Of a stretch of 64,000 bases of DNA, positions 9,547 through 21,502 are shown piece by piece. The notes below the pieces were generated by a model. It ran no database searches, was not told where the DNA came from, and worked only from the letters and a program-made list of their open reading frames with translations. The stretch spans positions 7,628,852 through 7,692,851 of the forward strand of contig NC_132901.1 of the NCBI RefSeq assembly GCF_030463535.1, written 5' to 3'. The position numbers were made by a program, and so were the translations under genes. Positions within the stretch are counted from its first letter, which is position 1. Every line of letters begins with the position of its first letter. The DNA is from Salminus brasiliensis (taxonomy: Eukaryota > Chordata > Actinopteri > Characiformes > Bryconidae).

Positions 9547-12500
9547 TATTAGAGAGTGCCTTTATTGTTACATACTTATTGATGTATGTAAATCAACTTA
9601 CTTAATTGTTTGTTTGCATTTAATTGGTATAGTGTACTAGGATTCAGGGACAGAGCAGCAAACTAAAATACTGTGCCATACTAACTGTATGGAGTGGGCT
9701 TGTAGTGCTAAGTGGGATAAATGAAGCTGCACATCACCTGTGAAAGACCAGTCCAGAGGAGATCAGCCTTACAGGTGGGGAAGAGTGAGGCAGGAAACCA
9801 TACTAGGGTTGACTTAAACCCTAGAATTACACACCTGATCTTTGTAATGAAAGCTGTCTAGTATATATAACCAGGCATACGGTTAGGCTCTCCCACAAGC
9901 CTTTTTTGTTGGGTCACAGAAGGGTGAAGTTAGTTAAAGCCTTAGGTTTATGGTGGGATTTGAGTGAGCAAAAGTAGGTTCAGAGCAAGGCTTTTGATGT
10001 AGAGGGTCGAAGTAAGGCAAAAGGACGAGGGTAGAATAATTAAATTGAGGTAGCGTAAGTAAAAAAGTATGGTGGTGAAAGTGTGTTTAGTGCAGATGTG
10101 ATCTAGGAAGAGTGAGTAACAGTGGCTTTGTAAGGAGGCCTCAGGTTTATGATGAAGGTGGATTGAGTTAAAGTGACCGTGAGCTTAGGCCTTTGCCTTA
10201 GGATACAAAGGAAGGTTCAGTGAAAGTGAGTTTCAACATAAGCCATCAGCCTGATGTTTTGGATACACATGGCCTCGGCCTACTGAGGACTGCACATCTA
10301 AGTAGAATGGTCATGACTGCATGGAATGGGTTAAATGAAAGCAAAAGTTTGGTGTGTTGCTTATTGAGATAGAGGGAAGGATGGGGTTAATTTGTTTTAG
10401 GACAAGAATGAGATTGCAGTTGTTTCATGTGAGGGGTTCGAATGAGGATGGAGTGATTTTGTATAATGGTTGGATGAAGGATGGGGTTATTTCATTTTAG
10501 GGTTGGAGAGAGAAGGTGGTGGGGTTTGTATTAGAGTATGAATGAAAATGGGTTATTTTATTTTGGGGTTAGACGGCGGATGGGGTTATTTTGTTTCATT
10601 GTTAGAATGATGTTAAGGTTATGTTGTACTAGGTTAAGAGGGAGGACAGAGTTATTTTGTATTAGGACTATTTGGTTGGGTCACAAAAAGATGAATTTGG
10701 TTGAAGCCTTAGGTTAATGTTGAGATTCGAGCGAGCAAGAATAGGTTCAGAGCTAGACTTTTGATGTAGAGGGTTGAAGCAAGGCAAAAGGACGAGGGTA
10801 GAGTAAATAAAATAGTATGGCGGTCAAAGGCCTCAGGTTTATGATGAAGGTGGATTGAGTTAAAGTGACCGTGAGCTTAGGCCTTTGCCTTAGGATACAA
10901 AGGAAGGTTCAGTGAAAGTGAGTTTCAACATAAGCCATCAGCCTGATGTTTTGGATACACATGGATACACATGGCCTCGGCCTACTGAGGACTGCACATC
11001 TAAGTAGAATGGTCATGACTGCATGGAATGGGTTAAATGAAAGCAAAAGTTTGGTGTGTTGCTTATTGAGATAGAGGGAGGGATGGGGTTAATTTGTTTT
11101 AGGACAAGAATGAGATTGCAGTTGTTTCATGTGAGGGGTTCGAATGAGGATGGAGTTATTTTGTATAATGGTTGGAGGAAGGATGGGGTTATTTCATTTT
11201 AGGGTTGGAGAGAGAAGGTGGTGGGGTTTGTATTAGAGTATGAATGAAAATGGGTTATTTTATTTTGGGGTTAGACGGCGGATGGGGTTATTTTGTTTCA
11301 TTGTTAGAATGATGTTAAGGTTATGTTGTACTAGGTTAAGAGGGAGGACAGAGTTATTTTGTATTAGGACTATTTGGTTGGGTCACAAAAAGATGAATTT
11401 GGTTGAAGCCTTAGGTTAATGGTGAGATTCGAGCGAGCAAGAATAGGTTCAGAGCTAGACTTTTGATGTAGAGGGTTGAAGCAAGGCAAAAGGACAAGGG
11501 TAGAGTAAATAAAATAGTATGGCGGTCAAAGGCCTCAGGTTTATGATGAAGGTGGATTGAGTTAAAGTGACCGTGAGCTTAGGCCTTTGCCTTAGGAAGG
11601 CTCAGTAAAAGTGAGTTTCAACATTGGCCATCAGCCTACTGATTAACCCCATCCTACCTCATACACATGGCCTCGGCCTACTGAGGAATGCACATCTAAG
11701 TAGAATGGTCATGACTGAATGGAATGGGTTAAATGAAAGCAAAGGTTTGGTGTGTTGCTTATTGAGATAGAGGGAGGGATGGGGTTAATTTGTTTTAGGA
11801 CAAGAATGAGATTGCAGTTGTTTCATGTGAGGGGTTCGAATGAGGATGGAGTGATTTTGTATAATGGTTGGAAGAAGGATGGGGTTATTTCATTTAGGGT
11901 TGGAGAGAGAAAATGGTTATTTTCTATTAGGGTTAAAATGAGAATGGGGTTTTAGGGTTTAAATGAGCTTGGGTTTATTTTGTATTGGGGATAGAGTGAA
12001 GGTGCAGTTATTTTGTATTAGGGTTTGAAAAAGGGCATGATTATTTCATGTGATTTTTAGAATAAGGTTTGTCTTTTTTTTTAAGATTTTGTTTTTGCGT
12101 TTTAGGGTGGGGGGGTGGATGCAGTTATTTTGTGTTAGGGTTAGTATGAGATTTTTGGCTATGGTATATTGGGTGTGTTGAGGTGATGAAGGAAATGAAG
12201 GTGCGAGTGCGTATTAGGGGACCTATGGAGAGCCGTTCCGTTCATACTGCGCACACACGGCAACACTGTGCTTTACACACTCCTCAAGGTCGCCCCGCAC
12301 GACGAGCAAAACAACGCACCCACGTCTCGGATGCCCAGCACGCTCTCGCCGAGGCTCTCCTCCAACGCACCGGATAACCCTCGCCCAGTTCGTGGCACCT
12401 TTTGTCGCCGTTTTCCACAGATTAGCACGCCAAATGCGCCGCCGCCCGTTCGGTACGCCGGTAGCGTGGCACGCTTCGGTGAGCGCCGTATTAAACGCGG

Positions 12501-12622
12501 CGTCGTTACGCTGCCCTTCCCGTCTTCTCAACACACGGTGGAGCCTCTCGGAGACGAGAGAGCATTTCTACGCTCGCCAAGTTGAGCTTTCGCCCATATT
12601 TCGCTCGACAAACGCCGAGAGA
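9456..12622. other. H2B-H1 spacer, unit 1
   Basis: No gene is supported. Downstream of H2B come a TTA/ATT run (about 9510-9548) and a conserved 0.4 kb segment ending in TATATATAA (9862-9870). A C-poor tandem repeat follows (about 9909-11915), then a GT-rich tail to about 12180, then a CpG-rich segment leading to the H1 box. The roughly 105-codon frames in the CpG-rich part overlap on both strands and look like composition effects. Confidence 0.8.
9909..11915. repeat. ~0.7 kb tandem repeat, H2B-H1 spacer unit 1 (three copies)
   Basis: The landmark GCCTCAGGTTTATGATGAAG occurs at 10138, 10830 and 11532, a period of 692-702 bases. Each copy runs GGGTCACA, AGCCTTAGG, this landmark, TAGAATGGTCATGACTG, GGGGTTCGAATGAGG. 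The strand is rich in G and T and poor in C. Copy number differs between units: 3, 4, 3 and 2 in units 1 to 4. Confidence 0.9.
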
Positions 12623-12707
12623 AAACACAAGTGCGAAACTGTCGCTGCCACACGGCTGTGCGGCATCGAGCGACTTGAGTCTACAACGTTCTCATGTGGC
12701 TTTTAAG
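12623..12707 (+). promoter_or_regulatory. H1 promoter, unit 1
   Basis: The H1-specific box AAACACA at 12623-12629 is followed by a TATA-like TTTTAAG at 12701-12707, 83 bases before the ATG. The AAACACA element is the established H1 subtype-specific element of vertebrates. It sits in a CpG-rich stretch from about 12200. Confidence 0.75.
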
Positions 12708-12790
12708 GGCCGGCCCCCTCGCTGCAGCGGGAGGTTCTACAGAACGCTGCAGCAGTTTGTGCTCACTCGCGCTCTCAGCAAAGCAGAACA

Positions 12791-13414
12791 ATGGCAGAAG
12801 TCGCTCCAGCCCCAGCCGCCTCGGCGCCCGCCAAGGCCCCCAAGAAGAAGGCCGCCGCCCGCCCCAAGAAAGCCGGCCCCAGCGTGGGCGAGCTCATCGT
12901 CAAGGCCGTCTCGGCTTCCAAGGAGAGGAGCGGCGTGTCTCTCGCCGCCCTGAAGAAAGCCCTGGCTGCCGGCGGCTACGACGTCGAGAAGAACAACTCA
13001 CGCGTTAAGCTCGCCGTCAAGAGCCTCGTCACCAAGGGCACTCTGGTGCAGACCAAAGGCACCGGCGCGTCGGGCTCTTTCAAGCTTAACAAGAAGCAGG
13101 CCGAGGCAAAGAAGAAGCCGGCCGCCAAGAAACCGGCACCTAAAGCTAAGAAGCCGGCCGCCAAGAAACCAGCCGCGGCCAAGAAGCCCAAGAAGGTAGC
13201 AGCCAAGAAACCCACTGCGGCTAAGAAATCCCCCAAGAAGGCCAAGAAGCCCGTCGCGGCCGCTAAGAAGGCAGCGAAGAGCCCCAAGAAGGCCAAGAAG
13301 CCGGCGGCTCCCAAAAAGGCGACCAAGAGCCCAAAGAAAGCCAAAACGGTCAAGCCTAAAGCAGCTAAGCCCAAAGCGGCGAAGGCGAAAAAGGCTGCCC
13401 CTAAGAAGAAGTAA
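12791..13414 (+). CDS. Linker histone H1, unit 1
   Basis: Binds the nucleosome dyad and linker DNA and compacts chromatin. The 207-residue protein has an Ala/Pro/Lys N-tail (1-29), the winged-helix H15 domain (about 30-101: [39 protein letters not shown], ending GSFKLNK) and a Lys/Ala/Pro C-tail. SPKK motifs, possible CDK sites and DNA-binding turns, begin at residues 147, 164 and 180. The C-tail has no arginine. Other frames across it are open on both strands only because of its repetitive codons. Stem-loop at 13463. Unit 2 encodes the same protein; unit 3 has P171L and unit 4 is frameshifted. Confidence 0.97.
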   Translation: MAEVAPAPAASAPAKAPKKKAAARPKKAGPSVGELIVKAVSASKERSGVSLAALKKALAAGGYDVEKNNSRVKLAVKSLVTKGTLVQTKGTGASGSFKLNKKQAEAKKKPAAKKPAPKAKKPAAKKPAAAKKPKKVAAKKPTAAKKSPKKAKKPVAAAKKAAKSPKKAKKPAAPKKATKSPKKAKTVKPKAAKPKAAKAKKAAPKKK

Positions 13415-13462
13415 AGTAAACAGTTACGCCGTTTACCTTCATGACTTATTTCTCTCTTCAAC

Positions 13463-13478
13463 GGCTCTTTTAAGAGCC
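13463..13478 (+). terminator. Histone 3' stem-loop, H1 unit 1
   Basis: The 16-base stem-loop is 48 bases after the stop, flanked by TTCAAC and ACCCA. The purine-rich AGAAAG at 13493-13498 may pair with U7. Confidence 0.95.
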
Positions 13479-13868
13479 ACCCACAGTTTCATAGAAAGCA
13501 GCTTTCCCCCCCTTGTTACTGCACAATGAAATAATTGTTAAAAAAAAAAAAAACAACAACAACAACACAAAAATATCTCTCATTAGTTACCCCAAACAAT
13601 AATTATATATGATAAATATTCTTTGGGGTTTGGTTTGGTCTTTCCTTCTATGACCACTGTTTGGTCGAACGTGTTACATTTGAGCTGGAAAGGGAAACGA
13701 AACACGGGGCACGAGTGGGGGTAAATGTTTCTTTCTTTAACCCGTTTTCTTTCTTCCTTCCTTTCTTTCTCTCTCTCGCTCACACAGACACAGCACGAGA
13801 GGAGGAGGGGGTCGGGTAGGAAAGCGAGCAGAGGTGGGAGGACGCTAGAGTCTGACGGCGGAAATTCG
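13479..13868. other. H1-H2A spacer, unit 1
   Basis: About 390 bases without a supported gene. It holds an A-run with CAA repeats (13540-13566), a pyrimidine tract of CTTT/CTTC repeats (about 13730-13785) and a purine-rich segment leading into the H2A promoter. A 105-codon frame on the - strand spans it, but it is made of these simple repeats. Confidence 0.75.
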
Positions 13869-14379
<511 letters not shown>

Positions 14380-14413
14380 ATTGGCGCTCTCCATTGATTT
14401 ATCCATACACAAA

Positions 14414-14429
14414 GGCTCTTTTAAGAGCC
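14414..14429 (+). terminator. Histone 3' stem-loop, H2A unit 1
   Basis: The 16-base stem-loop is 34 bases after the stop, preceded by ACAAA rather than CAAC and followed by ACCCA. AGAAAAG at 14445-14451 is a candidate downstream element. Confidence 0.95.
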
Positions 14430-14867
14430 ACCCATTTTTTTCTAAGAAAAGTGCTGCTCCTTTACAGACACTACATATTCTTCACGTGATTTCCAACTGC
14501 ATAAAAATAATAGCTTTATGAACCGATTTATTATATAAACACACCGCCGTCCTTTTTTTCTATTTTTCTCTCGTGTTACTAGAATAGATAATTGCTGATA
14601 TATTTTTTTCATATATTTCACGTACTGAGACCAACACCTCATGCATATGTGTATGTATACACCCTTCATATATATATATATATATGTATATATATTAGAC
14701 ACACACATATATATGTTTGTGTGTAATGTTCGCAGTAATGTATATTAGTTTACAAATGTTGATTAGTTTGATCCTATTATTTTTCTTCTTATTATATATA
14801 TTTTTTTCTTTGTTGTTTTGTATTACAGGAGCCCGCCGCTTTGCTTTTAGGTTTGAAAAGAAGACGC
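14430..14867. other. H2A-H3 spacer, units 1/2
   Basis: AT-rich and without a gene. Contains a TA run (about 14669-14697) and ACACACATATATATG runs, then T-rich sequence and TTACAGGAGCCCGCC leading into the H3 promoter. H2A and H3 are not divergent here; both lie on the + strand. Confidence 0.75.
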
Positions 14868-15435
<568 letters not shown>

Positions 15436-15470
15436 ACAGAGCGCTTCGACGTTTACCTGAAATACCCAAC

Positions 15471-15486
15471 GGCTCTTTTAAGAGCC
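15471..15486 (+). terminator. Histone 3' stem-loop, H3 unit 2
   Basis: Identical stem-loop with the H3-type ACCTACC flank. Confidence 0.95.
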
Positions 15487-15676
15487 ACCTACCCGTGTCC
15501 GCGCCGAAACAGCAAATGTCCGCCTCACCTCGGTGTTGCGTTTATATAATGTAAGGCTATTATGACGCGCGCGCTTCTAAATTCCATAGGACTGAGCGAG
15601 CGAAACCAGCCGTGAGACAGTGGTTGTGAAGATTAGGGGAAAAAAGCAACTTCTGTATGTGTATATATAAATATAT

Positions 15677-15775
<99 letters not shown>

Positions 15776-18062
15776 CATCAAAATCGCCATTTTTAACGTG
15801 TTTTAATACATATGAATACTTTTCTTTTAATTCCTATCAATATGTTTATACATATTTAATAGTTTGGAAACAGTTCATTCACCCCAGCAGAAAGTAGAAG
15901 CCACTGCCGCTTCAGTAGAACACTACACTTTACACTATGTAGTGTTTAGGCCGGTTTTGGCCTATTACATACGGCATTAGTCATGGATGGAGCGTAGATC
16001 CCACCGCGTGGTGAAACTATACAACTGCAAGCACAGTTTCAGAGAGTAATGTATGTGTATATTCATATAATGAGAGCTTGATTTGGGGTACTTACGTTTC
16101 ATACATATGCAACATGAGTTTGATTGCATAGAGAGTAAGCGAGACCAGTTTGTGCTTGCTTTTAGGGCAGCAGTAAAGGAGGTAAGTGTATAGTCCGGAG
16201 AGGAATGTTTGTTTGTTTGTTTGTTTTTAATCTCTTTCAATACCTCTACCAGAACAAGGAATGTCTAACTCTAAAAAATTATATGTTTACTCTATATGTT
16301 AACTCTATAAAATTCATGTTTCCCGTCACATTGTTTGTAAAATTAACCCAGATCAGCGGGAAAACTCGCCAAAATTAAATGAATGTTGAGTCAGTATTGT
16401 TTTGTGCTATACTTCAAAAATTACCTTATTTAGTACAGTCTAGCTTGTCTGGAAGTATAACCCTTGAAGTATGGATCAAATTAAATGAACCTTCCCAGCA
16501 CATGTAAAATGATCATTAGAGAAGCCTAGGGAAAAGAAATAGTGAATAAATACTGGCAGGGGTAAAGTGTTTGTCCTGCCTAGGATGCACCCGGTTATGT
16601 AATAGAGAGTAGAAGCCTTTGAGCCTTGAGTACAGTAGTGCTCTTCTGTGTGGTGAATAGAAGGGCTTTTGGAAGTGCTCATTGCAAACGACCACCGTTG
16701 TTTTGGGATCATGGGCATATATGTCATGGATGGAGCGTGGATGCCATCGTGTGGTCAAACAAGGCAAATGCAAACGTTAACTACGTAGATTTATTCGTGA
16801 ATGTGTGTGAATGTTACAGCTTTTTCATTTGATAGATGGTTGTGAACTCCAATACGTCTACTAAGTCATTTGTATTGCGGTGTTATTTTGGTTAGTGTTT
16901 TTTAAAGTACATTTTTAAAAATGTTTCTATTGAAGCATACTTCAGTTCAGGGCATTTTAGAAGCCAGCATGGTTACCAGTTCTCATGCTGCCAGGCAATG
17001 AAATTTTATACACATTAAATATGATTGTTAACTGCACCAATAAATCTAAAAAGTAATTACATGTCCTGTGGGATGATTGTCGTTTGGGCTTGGGTTTCAT
17101 TTTAACAATATGCTAACGATAAAGTCGGACAGAAGGAAAAAAAAAACAAAACAAAAAAAACCTCCAGACCGTATAACCTCCTTCCACAACTAGATAAAAT
17201 GTCTTGTTTTGAAGAATGCTTGATAGAAGCAGTCTTTAATGAAGGCAGTGTATTAGCCATCATGACAACCAAACAGCATGCAGTTAGGTAAAAAGCCACC
17301 AATTCACTCACTGCTAGAAGCCTTTGAGACAAATTGTAGAGTAGTGCACTTCTGTGTAGGACCTTTGTTTCCTTCTCTTTAGAGCCCTTAAACTCTGTGT
17401 ATCAGTTTATATTGAGCATACGCACCCTGCAAGGTTTCGGTCAGAGACTTTCTTCAAGGCATAGGTAAGTAACAAATGAATACAAAAAACTCTTTCTCCT
17501 CTTTCTGATTTTGCTTCTTTAAATGTCTGCATGGACCAAAAAATCAAAAATCAAAAAGATGAATTGTTTTATATTTTTTTCAGATTTACATTTTGACCAC
17601 CAGATGGCATCCACGCTCCATTCACGTACTACGACCACAGACTTAAAGCTTAGCCCTGAAACTCCATCAGAAGCCTAAGGGGTAGGTCTAGCCAAACTGC
17701 TTCCACTCACCCTGACTTCATCATGAGCTCTACACTTACTTTGCTTACCACAATGTCTTTCCATATTTCTTTATCATCCACTAACTGCAACATATGATAA
17801 AAGCAACATTACTTAAAGCAACATTAACTCCCTCTGTGTTTATCTAATCTAGCATGACTTTTATTAGAAGATGTAAAGCGAGCCTGAGAAATCCAAGGGG
17901 TAAACATGTAGTTTTAGTTGGCCTCATTAGGAGCTTTTCCCTTGTATGCAATAATTTATTCGATTTGTGTTTGTTCTTTCTTTCTTTAAATGTCTCTGTG
18001 GACACTATATCTTTAACTTGTAGTGTATTAGATCAACGACTACAATTCCCATGATGCCTAAC

Positions 18063-18230
18063 TAAAGATTTTTTTGCACCGATGGTGCGTACGCTTTTCG
18101 TAATTGTAGCTTTGCTCCACTGGCCTTTAGCTCCTTAGTCAGGTCTTGATAGCAGATGAGCGGTGTTCTTTATTGATTTATGATTATTATGTTAACCTCA
18201 ATATAAGCTGATAAAACCTTGCCAAATAAA
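18063..18230 (-). repeat. Inverted module B fragment, unit 2
   Basis: Read on the - strand this contains ATAATCATAAATCAATAAAG, then GCTATCAAGACCTGACTAAG and GTACGCACCATCGGTGCA, which is module B of the spacer blocks. It sits between ACTAAAGAT and AAACCTTGCCAAATAAAATT, where unit 1 has about 15 other bases followed by a + strand module B. It has TACAATTACG where the other copies have AAAATATGG, so it is a diverged copy. Confidence 0.75.
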
Positions 18231-19128
18231 ATTATTTTTGCACAGATTTAATTGTGTGGGTATGAGACATGTTAGTATTATTCCTACATTCACTTCTCAT
18301 TGGTGAAGATCTTCTCTAATGGCCAATGTCAGTGTTAACACTTTACTGTACATCCTATACATTTGCACTCCTGGACACTACTAACACTTTATTATTATTA
18401 CTTAATAATAGAGTGTTATTATTAAATTTTTATGTATCGTCATCTGTCCACTTCATTTCTTATTTTTCATAACTGCACTGTCCTTCATCTGCAGTTAGTT
18501 TCAAATGCATTTTCACATGTATTCTATTCATCTGTCTATCTATCTATCTTGCAGTGTGGGTTCTAACTAGACAAAGGACTCCAAAAGTCATGTTTGTGTT
18601 TTTAAACCACAGTATTGACTTTGTCCTCATGTAACTCATGTATAGTGTAACTGGGTATCTCAGTATCTTCACCTGGATTTATTGATCCAAAACTATAGTT
18701 TAGTGATGTCAAGGTTCAAATGTTTAAAGTCATGTCATGTTGAATGTTGTGAGGGTATACGTCTGAAAATATATGGAACCTGGACAGGCAGATACATATT
18801 CTGACCACCAGATGGCAACACTACTCCATTCACGTTCTTCAACTACATAGTCTTAGGGCCTAGCCCTGAAACTCCATCAGAAGCCTAAGAGGTAGGTCTA
18901 GCCGAACTGCTACCACTCATCCTGACTTCATCATGAGCTTTACACTTACTTTGCTCACCACAATTTATTTCCTTCCTTTCTCTTCCACTAACTGCTAACC
19001 AATATGACTTTAGAAGAAGATTTATTAGAAGATGTATAGTGAAAACCTGAGGAATCCAAATGGTGTGGGTTTAGTTTAAGTTGGCCTTGTTTTATTTTAT
19101 GTGCAGAAATATGTCAGTGGTGGTGGTT

Positions 19129-19241
<113 letters not shown>

Positions 19242-19919
19242 ATGCATATTTATTCATTCTGACAGAAAATACAAACCCTGTACTGGTTTGTGTTTGAGCA
19301 ATATGTGTTGACAAAGAAAAAAAAGAACAAATTACTGGTTGAATCTATAAAACACTATGCTTCCTCTAAGTGTGTCTATGTCAATGTGTCAATGACACAA
19401 TGTGTCTTTATCCTGTAGTGTCAAGATCAAGGACTACAATTCCCATGATGCCTAACTACAAGTTCAGCCTATTGACACACGTGCCATGTATTAGGAATAA
19501 TCACGTGTTGTTTTAGAACGTTTTCGAAAAGTATAGATGACGTACAGTGTTTTATTGATTCAACCATTCATGTGATCCGGCTCTTTAATTCTTGAATTTG
19601 ATTTATTGTTGTACTGGGTTGTTGGCGTTGTATTTTCTAAACGTTGCAAACCCTTTGTATGTGGATTTACTTGTTCAATATGTTGTCATGGATCCTGTCT
19701 CTCTCTCTCTATCTCTGTCTATCTCTCTATGTATACATATCTATCTACCTACCTACCTTCCTACCTACCACCCTCCCTCTCTTCATCTAATGATGAAATC
19801 CGATAACTGCACGTCCAGTCACAGTAAAAAGTAAACCGTGTGCCATGGTGTACAGTAGTGGGCTGATCTCAGTGTGTGCTTGTTTTATGCTTGCAAGGTC
19901 GTAACCCTAGTACTAAATA

Positions 19920-20193
<274 letters not shown>

Positions 20194-20223
20194 ACGCTCG
20201 GCCTGAACAGCTCTAAACCCAAC

Positions 20224-20239
20224 GGCTCTTTTAAGAGCC
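20224..20239 (+). terminator. Histone 3' stem-loop, H4 pseudogene unit 2
   Basis: The stem-loop itself is intact. The following ACCCA has become ACTCA, and CAAAAGAG has become TAAAAGAG, consistent with relaxed constraint. Confidence 0.9.
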
Positions 20240-20959
20240 ACTCACAAATCCAGTAAAAGAGCCTGTTTCTAATCTTAGCTTGTTTGTTTCAAATAAGGCA
20301 GTCTCCCGGATACTCTGTATTAAGAATGTAATATACGGGAAGAGTACATATATGTTACTTTGAATGTATTGTTTTACACCCCCCCCCCCGTATGCGTTGG
20401 TAAAATCAGAACTATACGTCTTAATAAATCCTGATAGTCGCCGTCAACGCCGCTGTGGCGAAAAACAGATTAAGCCCTGTAGATTAAAAATGCGCGGGAA
20501 GGCGAACAAAGAGTTGATCATATTTGTTTGTTTCAATAAAGTCAATGATGGTGGTTATGAATCTCCCGGTTACTTTGTTAAGAAGCTCATTTTCAGGAGG
20601 AAAAAACATAATTTATATATAATATTTATATATATATATGACATTATATTCTTATATAATAATGTGATTATTATATAAGAATACATATTGTTTTCCATTT
20701 ACCCCGTTTGCGTTGATTAAATCAGAATTATACAGAACATCGCCGTCAACGCCGCTTTGGCGAAAAATAATGTGCCGCCTGCACGGTGGGTACAAATGCG
20801 CGGGTAGGCGAACAAAGAGAATGCTGCTCAGGGGAGGGGGAAGGGAGGAGGAGAAAGGGAGGGGAGGGGAGGGGAGGGGAGGGGAGGGGAAAAGGGAGTG
20901 TGGGGGGTTGGGAAAAGGGAGTGTGGGGGGTTGGGAAGAAGCGAGCGGACAATTGTTGT
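20240..20959. other. H4-H2B spacer, unit 2
   Basis: No gene. It has the internal duplication seen in unit 1 (about 20387-20518 and 20702-20820), an AT-rich palindromic stretch (about 20610-20680, TTATATAATAATGTGATTATTATATAA) and the longest G-rich tract of the window (20831-20937). Confidence 0.75.
20831..20937 (+). repeat. G-rich (GGGGA)n tract upstream of H2B, unit 2
   Basis: Seven or more GGGGA repeats, then two copies of AAAAGGGAGTGTGGGGGGTTGG or a close variant. Predicted to form G-quadruplexes on the + strand. It ends 22 bases before the H2B CCAAT box. Confidence 0.8.
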
Positions 20960-21456
<497 letters not shown>

Positions 21457-21486
21457 ATGGTGATAGCGGCGTAATCCAAACCCAAC

Positions 21487-21502
21487 GGCTCTTTTAAGAG
21501 CC
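21487..21502 (+). terminator. Histone 3' stem-loop, H2B unit 2
   Basis: Identical stem-loop; downstream CGAAAGAG at about 21517-21524. Confidence 0.95.

Noticed and set aside
9510-9548. TTA/ATT run after H2B as a functional element
   Set aside because: Plain microsatellite whose length varies between units.
10434-10446. GGTTCGAATGA as a tRNA-type B box (tRNA or SINE)
   Set aside because: No matching A box at the right distance, no cloverleaf, and the motif simply recurs once per ~0.7 kb repeat.
11880-12180. TTAGGG/GGGTTA-like words in the H2B-H1 spacer as interstitial telomeric repeats
   Set aside because: The words are scattered at irregular spacing in a generally G/T-rich strand; there is no head-to-tail hexamer run.
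12223-12706. Overlapping frames of about 105 codons on both strands upstream of H1, and a 205-codon frame in unit 2 (24903-25520)
   Set aside because: They lie in a CpG-rich promoter region, where stop codons are rare in all frames, and overlap each other and the H1 box; no conserved start or protein character.
12976-13461. 161-codon - strand frame across H1 (repeated in units 2 and 3)
   Set aside because: It is the antisense of the repetitive Lys/Ala codons, giving a Leu/Phe/Ala-rich string; no independent signals and it follows the H1 sequence exactly.
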